A stretch of 64,000 nucleotides of DNA from contig CAJWUI010000001.1 of assembly GCA_913047695.1 (NCBI GenBank), positions 248,001 to 312,000 of the forward strand, read 5' to 3'. Below the pieces are notes generated by a model. The model was not told the origin of the DNA. It searched no databases and saw only the letters and a program-made list of their open reading frames with translations. The translations under genes and the position numbers were made by a program. This document shows positions 53,609-62,802 of the stretch, one piece after another; position 1 is the first letter of the stretch, and every line of letters begins with the position of its first letter. This stretch comes from an uncultured Bacteroidota bacterium. Its GTDB lineage: Bacteria > Bacteroidota > Bacteroidia > Flavobacteriales > Flavobacteriaceae.

Positions 53609-56032
53609 ATGAAAATTAAAATATTTGTATGCTTTATCTTATTCCTGAATTTTAATATCAGTTCAGCTCAAAATAAAGGCAAGTTAAAATCAAATAGATT
53701 TTCAGAAAAAATTCAATCATTTTCTGGTCTTTTTGATTTCACTTATAACCATGATAAAGATTTAATCTATTTAACAGTTAACGAGCTTGAAAAAGAGTTT
53801 CTTTATGTTAACAGTCTAAGTTCTGGTATGGGTAATAATGATATTGGATTTGACCGAGGGCAACTTGGGGACCAGCGTATTGTATATTTTTCAAAATTTG
53901 GAAACAAATTGATGCTTATTCAACCAAACCTTGATTATCGTTCAACATCAGAAAATCCTCAGGAAAAAAAATCTGTAAATGAGGCTTTTGCAAGATCAGT
54001 ACTTTTCGGTTTTCCTATAATTGAAATTTCTGAAAGGGGATATATAATTGATTTAACTCCCTTTTTGATGCAAGATGCTCATGGTGTAGCCAATCGATTA
54101 AGTCTTATGGGTGAAGGTGATTATGAAATAGATCCTACTCGTTCTGCAATTTCTTTATCTAGGACCAAAGCATTTCCAAAAAATATAGAATTTGACATAA
54201 TGTTAACTTTTTCTGGGACTCCATCTGGCTCATTAATATCATCTGTCACTCCAAGCCCAGATGCGATTACACTAAATCAGCATCACTCATTTGTTTTATT
54301 ACCTGATTCTAACTACAAACCACGTCAATTTGATCCTAGATCTGGAGCAAATGCATTAACCTTTTTTGACTATACTACTCCTGTTAGCAGATCTACAAAA
54401 AAACAATATCTATTACGCCATCGTCTAATAAAAAAAAATCCATCTGCTGCATCTAGTGAGGCTTTAGAACCTATTATTTATTATTTAGATAATGGAACTC
54501 CAGAGCCAGTCCGTAGTGCCCTAATAGAAGGAGGAATCTGGTGGAATAAAGCTTTTGAAAATATTGGTTTTAAAAATGCATTTCAGGTAAAAATGTTACC
54601 TAAAGATGCAGATCCATTAGACGTTCGATATAATGTTATTCAATGGGTGCATCGTTCTACAAGAGGATGGAGTTACGGATCAAGTGTAATTGATCCTCGG
54701 ACAGGTGAAATAATAAAAGGGCATGTAACGTTGGGTAGTCTTCGAATACGACAGGATTTCATGATTGCCCTAGGACTTATTGATCAACCTTTTTTAGAAA
54801 ATAATAACAAAGAAAATATTGCACTTGAAATGGCATTATCTAGAATCCGACAATTGTCAGCACACGAAATTGGTCACACACTTGGCTTCGCTCATAACTT
54901 CACGGCAAGCTCTAATTTAAGAAGCTCAGTCATGGATTACCCTCATCCTAATATTAAATTTATAAATGGAGAAATTTCTATTTCTGAGGCTTATGAAAAA
55001 GGAATAGGTGAATGGGATAAAGTTAGTGTAGCTTATTCATATAGTCACTTTCCGAAAAATATAAATGAAGAAAAAGCTCTTGATTCTATTTTGACGAAAA
55101 GTGCTCTAGATGGACATCGCTTTATAACTGACAAAGATGCGAGACCTATTGGTGGTGCACATCCCTACGCTCACTTATGGGATAATGGTAATAATCCGAC
55201 ATCAGAACTTACACGCTTATTAGAAATTCGAAAGAAGGCACTTGAAAATTTTTCCATAAATCATCTAAGAGATGGTGAAACATATAGTACACTTGAGGAT
55301 CGAATGGTTCCAATTTATTTGCTTCACAGATATCAAATGGAAGCTGTTGTAAAATTAATTGGAGGAATTGATTATGATTATGCGGTAAAGGGATTACAAA
55401 AATATAAAGTGAAAGTAGTTGATGGTACAAGACAAAGGAATGCTTTGTTGGCCTTTCAAAAAGCTTTATCTCCTGAATCCCTAGCTATTCCTGAAAAATT
55501 CCATGATCTCCTTCCACCGCGTTCTTTTTTCAATCCACGTACCAGAGAAAATTTTTTAACAGACACAGGTATAACATTTGATTATCTTGGTATTGCAAGC
55601 AGTACGAGTGAGAACTTTATAAAAATGTTACTTCATCCAGAACGTGCAAACCGATTAGTCACCCAATATGGTTTTGATAGTAATCAACTTTCTTTGAAAG
55701 AGACATTAAATAACCTAATAAGCTTACATTTTAAGGCTAAATATAGAAACAAGCATTTTCAGCAATTAAACGACATAGTAAAAAATAATATTCTTAAGTA
55801 CATAATAATGCTCGGTCTTCAAAAAAAAGCAAATCCAATAGTAAAAGCAACTATTTTTAATCAACTCATTGAATTAGATCGCTGGCTTGCAGCACAAAAT
55901 GAATATGGTTTTTCAGAACTTTATCGTTCCCAAATCGATAAATTTTTTACTGATCCCTCTTCAATTAGATTTCCTGAATCTAAAAAACTACCTGACGGAT
56001 CACCTATAGGAATTTACTCATGTGATTTTTGA
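53609..56032 (+). CDS. Zinc-dependent metalloprotease (DUF5117/DUF4953-type)
   Basis: 807 residues from ATG 53609; earlier in-frame starts lack a good signal. Signal peptide (NISSAQ/N), DUF5117-like N-terminal region (VNSLSSGMGNNDIGFDRGQ), then the zinc site HEIGHTLGFAHNF (third ligand probably further on) and FMIALGLIDQ. The C-terminal part is alpha-helical and ends GIYSCDF. Secreted or periplasmic peptidase of the large Bacteroidota family. Immediately followed by threonine aldolase. Confidence 0.9.
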   Translation: MKIKIFVCFILFLNFNISSAQNKGKLKSNRFSEKIQSFSGLFDFTYNHDKDLIYLTVNELEKEFLYVNSLSSGMGNNDIGFDRGQLGDQRIVYFSKFGNKLMLIQPNLDYRSTSENPQEKKSVNEAFARSVLFGFPIIEISERGYIIDLTPFLMQDAHGVANRLSLMGEGDYEIDPTRSAISLSRTKAFPKNIEFDIMLTFSGTPSGSLISSVTPSPDAITLNQHHSFVLLPDSNYKPRQFDPRSGANALTFFDYTTPVSRSTKKQYLLRHRLIKKNPSAASSEALEPIIYYLDNGTPEPVRSALIEGGIWWNKAFENIGFKNAFQVKMLPKDADPLDVRYNVIQWVHRSTRGWSYGSSVIDPRTGEIIKGHVTLGSLRIRQDFMIALGLIDQPFLENNNKENIALEMALSRIRQLSAHEIGHTLGFAHNFTASSNLRSSVMDYPHPNIKFINGEISISEAYEKGIGEWDKVSVAYSYSHFPKNINEEKALDSILTKSALDGHRFITDKDARPIGGAHPYAHLWDNGNNPTSELTRLLEIRKKALENFSINHLRDGETYSTLEDRMVPIYLLHRYQMEAVVKLIGGIDYDYAVKGLQKYKVKVVDGTRQRNALLAFQKALSPESLAIPEKFHDLLPPRSFFNPRTRENFLTDTGITFDYLGIASSTSENFIKMLLHPERANRLVTQYGFDSNQLSLKETLNNLISLHFKAKYRNKHFQQLNDIVKNNILKYIIMLGLQKKANPIVKATIFNQLIELDRWLAAQNEYGFSELYRSQIDKFFTDPSSIRFPESKKLPDGSPIGIYSCDF

Positions 56033-57055
56033 ATGATGGTAGTTAATCTAATAAGCGATACAATTACTAAACCTTCTTATAAAATGCTTGAGGCCATGTT
56101 TTCAGCACCTGTGGGTGATGACGTTTTTAAAGAGGATCCTTCGGTCAATAAGCTTGAACAAGAGGTAGCTTCATTATTTGGAAAAGAAGCAGCACTTTTT
56201 TTTCCGTCTGGCACTATGACGAATCAAACTGCAATAAAAGTTCATACTCAACCAGGTGAGCAAATTATATGTGATCATTATTCACATATATTTAACTATG
56301 AAGGTGGTGGCGTTAGCTTCAATTCAGGTGTTTCTTGTAAAATGATTTCAGGTGATAGGGGAAGAATAACTGCAGAACAGATTATGGAGTCTATAAATCC
56401 ACCTGATTTTTATCATAGCCCTAAAACGAGTTTGGTGTGTTTGGAAAATACCACTAATAAAGGTGGTGGAGCTATTTATGATTTAAATGAAATAGTTAAA
56501 ATCAGAGAACTATGCAGTAAAAATAAACTTGGCTTGCATTTAGATGGGGCAAGACTTTGGAATGCATTGGAAGTAACCAATGAAAACCCAAAACAATATG
56601 GCGAATTATTTGATACAATATCACTTTGTCTAAGTAAGGGTTTAGGTTGTCCTGTAGGTTCAGTTTTAGTAGGATCTAAAAAAATTATTAATAAAGCATT
56701 AAGAATTAGAAAGGTATTTGGAGGCGGAATGAGACAGGCAGGATATTTGGCAGCTGCAGGAAGTTATGCATTGAAACATCATCTTACAGATCTTAATATC
56801 GATCATAAAAAAGCAAAAGAGATAGCAAAAACACTTAAAAAATGTATATATGTGAATGAGATAAATCCTGTTGAAACTAACATTATCATTTTTTCATTGA
56901 AGAAACAATACGATGAAGTTTCGTTTGTTGAAAAATTAAAAAATAAAAAAATATTAATAATGAGTCTTGGTAAAGGAAAACTGAGAATGGTAACCCATAG
57001 AGACTATACAGATGATCAACACTCATACCTTTTGAAAATATTGTCTAAAATATAA
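56033..57055 (+). CDS. ltaE: Low-specificity L-threonine aldolase
   Basis: 340 residues. PLP enzyme splitting threonine into glycine and acetaldehyde. Landmarks: NLISDTITKP, SGTMTNQTAIKVH, LHLDGARLWNA, PLP Lys in SLCLSKGLGCPVGS. The start codon is immediately after the metalloprotease stop. The GLY1/LtaE type is clear; the symbol is by family resemblance. Confidence 0.93.
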   Translation: MMVVNLISDTITKPSYKMLEAMFSAPVGDDVFKEDPSVNKLEQEVASLFGKEAALFFPSGTMTNQTAIKVHTQPGEQIICDHYSHIFNYEGGGVSFNSGVSCKMISGDRGRITAEQIMESINPPDFYHSPKTSLVCLENTTNKGGGAIYDLNEIVKIRELCSKNKLGLHLDGARLWNALEVTNENPKQYGELFDTISLCLSKGLGCPVGSVLVGSKKIINKALRIRKVFGGGMRQAGYLAAAGSYALKHHLTDLNIDHKKAKEIAKTLKKCIYVNEINPVETNIIIFSLKKQYDEVSFVEKLKNKKILIMSLGKGKLRMVTHRDYTDDQHSYLLKILSKI

Positions 57056-57059
57056 TATA

Positions 57060-59192
57060 GTGATTAGGATTATTAAAATAATGATCATCATCTTTACATT
57101 TGTATCCTGTAATAAGAAAATTGCAATGAAGTTTGATACATCTATTAAAGCTCCAATAGCAGAGAAAATACCATATCAGCTAAAAAAACATGGCGATATA
57201 CGTGTCGATAATTATTACTGGATTAAAGAAAAAGAAAACCCCGAAGTTATTGATTATTTGGAAAGAGAGAATGATTATTACCAAAGAATGACAGAAAGTT
57301 CAAAAACCTTTAAAGAAGATTTATTCATTGAAATGAAGAAAAGAATAAAAGAAGATGACGAGTCTGTACCTTACTTTTTAAATGGTTTCTGGTACATAAC
57401 TCGTTATGAAAAAGGGAAACAGTACCCCATTTATATCCGAAAAAAAGACTCTTTAACTGCAAGTGAAGAAATTTTATTTGATTGCAACAGGCTTGCCAAG
57501 GGCCATGATTATTTTCAGCTAGCTAGTTTTAATGTTAGTCCAGATAATACTAAAGTTATATATGGAATTGATACTGAGTCAAGACGTAAGTATACTCTTT
57601 ACGTAAAAGATTTACAAACAAATGAAATACTAGACACAAAAATTAAAAATACAACAGGATCAACCGCTTGGTCATCAAATAATATTAGTTTTTTTTATGT
57701 GAAAAAAAATGAACAAACACTTCGTCCAGAAAAAGTATTTCTACACGATATTTCAAAGCCTAAAGATTTGGATTCCCTTATTTATTATGAAGAAGATGAA
57801 ACATTTTCCGTAAATGTGAATGAGTCGAAATCCAAGGAATACATTTTTTTAGCTTCCTATAGTACTTTAACTTCAGAATACCAATTTATCAAATCTTCTG
57901 AACCGTTTTCTGATTTCAAATTAGTTCAAAAAAGAACAAGAAATCTCGAATATTCCGTTTCTCATTTTAAGGATAAATTTTATATAATTAATAACAAAGA
58001 TGGTGCACATAATTATAAGATTTCTGAAACTTCGATTGAAAATCCTTCGAGCGAAAATTGGACTGATATTTTGGGGCATCGTGATCAAGTTTTATTAGAA
58101 GATTTTGAGATTTTCAGTGATCATTGGGTAGTAACAGAACGTGAGAATGGTCTCACAAGAATAAAAGTTAAAAGGTGGGATAAAACAGAAGAGTACTTTA
58201 TACCAGTTTCAGGTAAAACTTATTCGATTTCGGGAAGTTTAAATCCAAATTTTGAAACTTCAAATTTTCGTTTTAGTTATACGTCATTATCTACCCCAAC
58301 AACTATTTTTGAATATGATATGAATTCAAAAACAAAGAAAATATTAAAACAGAGAACAGTTCCTAATTCAAAATTTAAATCTGATAATTATATTGAAAAA
58401 AGACTCTGGGCGGATAGTAGAGATGGAGTTAAAATCCCAATTTCTTTAGTTTATCATAAGAATACAGAATTAGATTTAAATACACCATTACTTCTATATG
58501 CTTATGGCTCTTATGGATATACAATTGACCCCTATTTTTCCTCAAATCGTTTAAGTCTTGTTGACCGAGGTTTTATATTTGCAATTGTACATATTCGAGG
58601 AGGTCAATATCTTGGGCGCTCTTGGTATGATGAAGGAAAGTTATTAAATAAGAAAAATACATTTAATGATTTTATTGACTCTACTAATTTTTTAATTAAT
58701 AGTGGAATTTCTAGTGCTCGTCATATGCATGCAATGGGTGGATCGGCAGGGGGATTATTAATGGGGGTAATATTAAATGAAGCACCCTCCTTATATAAAA
58801 GTGTAATAGCATCTGTACCATTTGTAGATGTTATTACGACAATGCTTGATGAAAGTATTCCGCTTACTACAGGTGAATATGACGAATGGGGAAATCCAAA
58901 TAATGAAAAATATTACAATTATATAATGTCTTATTCACCTTATGACAATATAAAAAATCAAGATTATCCAAATATTATGGTTACTTCAGGATATCATGAT
59001 TCTCAAGTTCAGTATTGGGAACCGACAAAATGGGTAGCAAAATTAAGGGGTTATAAAACTGACTCTAACGTTCTGTTTTTAGTGACCAACATGGAAGCAG
59101 GTCACAGTGGACCTTCCGGCAGATTTAATTCTCTAAGGGAAACCGCAAATGAGTACGCTTTTATCTTACAATTAGAGGGGAAGCTAGACTAA
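57060..59192 (+). CDS. Prolyl-oligopeptidase-family (S9A) lipoprotein, oligopeptidase B-like
   Basis: 710 residues from GTG 57060, which gives a better signal peptide (MIRIIKIM..FVSC, lipidated Cys about 17) than ATG 57081. Beta-propeller N-terminal region (YWIKEKENPEVIDYLERE...), then alpha/beta-hydrolase core with GGQYLGRSWYDEG, GGSAGGLLMG (nucleophile Ser), the Asp in GYHDSQVQYWEP, and catalytic His in AGHSGPSGR. Cleaves short peptides after basic or proline residues. 4 bases after ltaE. Confidence 0.9.
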   Translation: MIRIIKIMIIIFTFVSCNKKIAMKFDTSIKAPIAEKIPYQLKKHGDIRVDNYYWIKEKENPEVIDYLERENDYYQRMTESSKTFKEDLFIEMKKRIKEDDESVPYFLNGFWYITRYEKGKQYPIYIRKKDSLTASEEILFDCNRLAKGHDYFQLASFNVSPDNTKVIYGIDTESRRKYTLYVKDLQTNEILDTKIKNTTGSTAWSSNNISFFYVKKNEQTLRPEKVFLHDISKPKDLDSLIYYEEDETFSVNVNESKSKEYIFLASYSTLTSEYQFIKSSEPFSDFKLVQKRTRNLEYSVSHFKDKFYIINNKDGAHNYKISETSIENPSSENWTDILGHRDQVLLEDFEIFSDHWVVTERENGLTRIKVKRWDKTEEYFIPVSGKTYSISGSLNPNFETSNFRFSYTSLSTPTTIFEYDMNSKTKKILKQRTVPNSKFKSDNYIEKRLWADSRDGVKIPISLVYHKNTELDLNTPLLLYAYGSYGYTIDPYFSSNRLSLVDRGFIFAIVHIRGGQYLGRSWYDEGKLLNKKNTFNDFIDSTNFLINSGISSARHMHAMGGSAGGLLMGVILNEAPSLYKSVIASVPFVDVITTMLDESIPLTTGEYDEWGNPNNEKYYNYIMSYSPYDNIKNQDYPNIMVTSGYHDSQVQYWEPTKWVAKLRGYKTDSNVLFLVTNMEAGHSGPSGRFNSLRETANEYAFILQLEGKLD

Positions 59193-59228
59193 TTTTTTTT
59201 ATTAAATTTGCACAATTTTGTATTAATT

Positions 59229-60284
59229 ATGAACCATTCTGTGAACACCTATCAAAATATTTTAGAATTGATAGGAGACACGCCACTTATAAAGCTAAAC
59301 CGCATAGTCAAGGATTACCCAGGTGAATATTTTGCTAAGTTCGAAGCTTTTAACCCAGGCCATTCAAATAAAGACAGAATTGCTTATCATATTGTAAGTG
59401 AGGCTGAGCGTACTGGCTTATTGAAAAAGGGGTCGACTATTATTGAGACTACATCAGGAAATACTGGCTTTAGCCTTGCCATGGTCTCTATGATTAAAGG
59501 TTATAATTGTGTCTTAGCGGTAAGTTCAAAATCATCTCAAGATAAAATTAATATGCTTAGTGCGATGGGTGCGGAAGTACATGTATGCCCTGCTAACGTT
59601 CCTGCTGATGATCATCGTTCTTATTATGAAGTCGCCAAGCGCTTAAATAGTGAAATAAAAGACTCACTTTATATAAATCAATACTTTAATCAACTTAACG
59701 TTGAAGCACATTATAATAGTACTGGACCAGAAATATGGAATCAAACCAATGGAAAAATTACACATTTAGTTGCATCTAGTGGAACAGGCGGTACAATCTC
59801 TGGAATAGCAAAATTTCTAAAAGAAAAAAATCCTAGCGTGAAAATTATTGGTGTTGATGCCTATGGTTCGGTATTAAAAAAATACCATGAAACAAACGAA
59901 TTGGATCCAAATGAGATTTATCCATACAGGATAGAAGGATTAGGGAAAAATTTAATTCCAGAAACAACCTATTTTAATTTTATAGATCTTTTTGTAAAAG
60001 TTACAGATCAAGACAGTGCGCATGTTGCAAGAAGTGTTACGAGAAATGAAGGTATGTTTGTAGGCTACACGTCAGGAGCTGCAATGCAGGCAACAATTCA
60101 GTTAGTAAATGAAGATTATTTTAACCAAGATAGTAAAGTTGTAATAATGTTTCCTGATCATGGGTCAAGATACATGAGTAAAATTTATAGTGAAGATTGG
60201 ATGGAGAAGCAAGGTTTTTTTGATTCTGATCATGAATCACAACAACAGATAGAATATGTAAATGAGCTAAATGAAAAAAAATGA
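59229..60284 (+). CDS. Cysteine-synthase-family PLP enzyme; candidate cysteate synthase
   Basis: 351 residues from ATG 59229. Fold type II PLP enzyme: [13 protein letters not shown] Lys48 in [23 protein letters not shown], and [10 protein letters not shown]. The usual NPxGSxKDR loop reads NPGHSNKDR. It may make cysteine or, by its pairing, cysteate. Its stop overlaps the start of the alpha-oxoamine synthase by 4 bases. In capnine-producing Bacteroidota a cysteate synthase is paired with a cysteate acyltransferase; that role here is inference. Confidence 0.85.
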   Translation: MNHSVNTYQNILELIGDTPLIKLNRIVKDYPGEYFAKFEAFNPGHSNKDRIAYHIVSEAERTGLLKKGSTIIETTSGNTGFSLAMVSMIKGYNCVLAVSSKSSQDKINMLSAMGAEVHVCPANVPADDHRSYYEVAKRLNSEIKDSLYINQYFNQLNVEAHYNSTGPEIWNQTNGKITHLVASSGTGGTISGIAKFLKEKNPSVKIIGVDAYGSVLKKYHETNELDPNEIYPYRIEGLGKNLIPETTYFNFIDLFVKVTDQDSAHVARSVTRNEGMFVGYTSGAAMQATIQLVNEDYFNQDSKVVIMFPDHGSRYMSKIYSEDWMEKQGFFDSDHESQQQIEYVNELNEKK

Positions 60285-61543
60285 AAGATTTATTTGATAG
60301 AATTCACCAAAACAAAGGCCCACTAGGAAAATGGGCTTCCCAGGCCGAGGGATATTTTGTATTTCCAAAACTTGAGGGACCAATTTCAAATAGAATGAAA
60401 TTTAAAGGAAAAGAGGTTATTACGTGGAGTGTTAACGACTACCTTGGATTAGCAAATCTGCCTGAGATAAGAAAAGCTGATGCTGATGCAGCAGCTGAGT
60501 TCGGATCGGCTTATCCTATGGGGGCAAGGATGATGTCAGGTCACACTGATCTTCACGAGCAACTTGAAAGAGAGTTAGCCGAGTTTGTAGATAAAGAATC
60601 AGCTTATCTTTTAAATTTTGGATATCAGGGAATACTTTCTACAGTTGACACTCTTGTCGGTAAAGATGATGTTATTGTATATGATATTGATGCACATGCA
60701 TGTATTGTAGATGGTGTAAGACTTCATATTGGAAAACGTTTTACCTATAAGCATAATGATATTGAAAGTTTAGAGAAAAATTTGCAAAGAGCTACAAAAG
60801 TCGCTCAGCAAACCGGGGGAGGAATTCTTGTGATTTCTGAAGGTGTTTTCGGAATGCGTGGTGAACAAGGTAAACTCAAAGACATAGCTAAATTGAAATC
60901 TAAATATAAATTTCGATTCCTGGTCGATGATGCTCATGGTTTTGGAACCTTAGGGGAAAATGGTAAAGGAGCTGGTAATGAGCAAGGTGTTCAAAATCAA
61001 ATTGATGTATATTTTGCAACTTTTGCAAAATCTATGGCTTCTACTGGTGCTTTCGTAGCAGCTGATAAGGAAATTATTGATTATTTGAAATATAATATGC
61101 GCTCTCAAATGTTTGCGAAATCTTTGCAAATGCAGCTCGTTAAGGGTGCCCTAAAAAGGTTAGATTTATTGCGGTCTAGACCTGAACTGAAAGAAAAGCT
61201 GTGGGAAAATGTAAATGCATTGCAGGATGGGCTAATTAAAAGGGGCTTTGATATCGGATCAACCCAGAGTTGTGTGACACCAGTATATCTTAAAGGCAGT
61301 ATACCAGAGGCTATGGCACTTGTACAAGACTTAAGAGAAAATTATGGTATTTTCTGCTCAATAGTTGTTTATCCAGTAATTCCTAAGGGATTAATTTTAT
61401 TGCGTTTGATACCTACAGCTACTCATTCGCTCGAGGATGTTGAACTAACTTTAGAAGCATTTGCGGGTATCCGGGAAAAACTAGAAAATGGAACATACAA
61501 GCGTTTGTCGGAATCTGTTTCGTCTGCTATTCAGACCTCTTAA
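60281..61543 (+). CDS. Alpha-oxoamine synthase; candidate serine palmitoyltransferase or cysteate acyltransferase
   Basis: 420 residues. AOS family: [31 protein letters not shown], His139 ([11 protein letters not shown]), Asp216/His219 ([11 protein letters not shown]) and PLP Lys250 ([12 protein letters not shown]). Such enzymes condense an amino acid with an acyl thioester, as in sphingolipid, glycine C-acetyltransferase or capnine synthesis. Coupling to a cysteine-synthase-like gene favours a sulfonolipid (capnine) step. The C-terminal region ends in [12 protein letters not shown]. Confidence 0.88.
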   Translation: MKDLFDRIHQNKGPLGKWASQAEGYFVFPKLEGPISNRMKFKGKEVITWSVNDYLGLANLPEIRKADADAAAEFGSAYPMGARMMSGHTDLHEQLERELAEFVDKESAYLLNFGYQGILSTVDTLVGKDDVIVYDIDAHACIVDGVRLHIGKRFTYKHNDIESLEKNLQRATKVAQQTGGGILVISEGVFGMRGEQGKLKDIAKLKSKYKFRFLVDDAHGFGTLGENGKGAGNEQGVQNQIDVYFATFAKSMASTGAFVAADKEIIDYLKYNMRSQMFAKSLQMQLVKGALKRLDLLRSRPELKEKLWENVNALQDGLIKRGFDIGSTQSCVTPVYLKGSIPEAMALVQDLRENYGIFCSIVVYPVIPKGLILLRLIPTATHSLEDVELTLEAFAGIREKLENGTYKRLSESVSSAIQTS

Positions 61544-61577
61544 TTATGAAAATCATAGGTAAAAACATTATTAACCA

Positions 61578-62693
61578 TTAATTTAGCATAACCGGCATAA
61601 CTAACATCGTTATATCCTCCCCTTCATCAATACTGTCTAGGGGTGTTAACAAACCAGCTCGGTTAGGAAGTGACATAGATAATTTTACCTCATCGCAATT
61701 AAGTCCATTCAACATTTCTATTAAAAATCTTGAATTAAATCCGATTTTTATATCATCTCCATTATAATCACAATCTAATCGTTCTTCAGCACTATTACTG
61801 TAGTCAAAGTCTTCCGCTGATATCATAAGCTGTGCACCAGCAATTTTTAGACTAACTTGATATGTTGTTTTGTTTGAAAAAATACTTACTCTTCTAACAG
61901 AATCTAAGAACTGCATTCTATTAACATTCATTTGATTGGGATTTTCCTTAGGGATAACAGCCTCATAATTTGGATATTTTCCATCTATAAGGCGGCAAGT
62001 CAAAATAGAATTTCCAAAGCTAAATTGAGCATTAGTCTCATTATATTCGATATTAATTTCAGTATTCATGTTTTGTAGAATCCCTTTAAGAATTTGAAGC
62101 GGTTTTTTCGGCATTATAAATTCTGCATTTTCATCTGTTTTAAGATCTTTTCTAGTATATTTTACAAGTTTATGTGCATCTGTAGAAACAAATTTTAAGG
62201 ATTCAGAATCGAATTGAAAAAATACACCACTCATCACAGGTCTTAAATCGTCATTCCCGCTCGCAAACAGAGTTGTGTTAATAGCACTAAATAAAATTGT
62301 GCTAGAAATAACTGTAGTTTTAGAGTCAGTAATTTGTGCTGCAATTGGGTATTCATTTCCATCTACGTAAGCAACAGAATATTTACCATTATTAGCACTA
62401 ATTTCAATTGTATTTTTTTCTGTTTTCAAAAACGTAAGAGGCTGATCTGGAAATGTTTTTAATGTATCTAATAGCAATTTAGCAGGAAGTGCAATTTTAT
62501 CATTTTCTGCTGACTCAATTTTTAATTCTGTGGAGAAACTTGTTTCTAAATCTGATGCTGTTAAAGTTAGTTTATTGCTATTGATTTCAAATAAAAAATT
62601 CTCTAAAATAGGCAGGGTAGTTACATTATTTATGATGCCTCCTATCATTTGGAGCCCTTTAAGAAGAGAAGCACTAGATACGATAAATTTCAT
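61578..62693 (-). CDS. dnaN: DNA polymerase III subunit beta (sliding clamp)
   Basis: 371 residues, three clamp domains. Opens MKFIVSSASLLKGLQMIGGII and ends VMPVMLN. NTLPILENFLFE-type motif TLPILENFLFEI and the DLRPVMSGVFFQ, YPNYEAVIP motifs are typical. Tethers polymerase III to DNA. It is 109 bases downstream of gldG, the usual flavobacterial arrangement. Confidence 0.96.
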   Translation of the reverse strand: MKFIVSSASLLKGLQMIGGIINNVTTLPILENFLFEINSNKLTLTASDLETSFSTELKIESAENDKIALPAKLLLDTLKTFPDQPLTFLKTEKNTIEISANNGKYSVAYVDGNEYPIAAQITDSKTTVISSTILFSAINTTLFASGNDDLRPVMSGVFFQFDSESLKFVSTDAHKLVKYTRKDLKTDENAEFIMPKKPLQILKGILQNMNTEINIEYNETNAQFSFGNSILTCRLIDGKYPNYEAVIPKENPNQMNVNRMQFLDSVRRVSIFSNKTTYQVSLKIAGAQLMISAEDFDYSNSAEERLDCDYNGDDIKIGFNSRFLIEMLNGLNCDEVKLSMSLPNRAGLLTPLDSIDEGEDITMLVMPVMLN

Positions 62694-62802
62694 TATGAAT
62701 TATAATTTTTAGTATAAAATTGAAATGGTTGTTTTTTATCAAAATCTTATATATATAAAGATATTTGAAAACATTCTAATCTTAAAACAAACTTATCAAC
62801 AG

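Noticed and set aside
62793-62801. TTATCAACA, a DnaA-box-like word next to dnaN, considered as part of an origin
   Set aside because: A single imperfect box; no cluster of boxes, no dnaA gene and no AT-rich unwinding repeats beyond the general composition.
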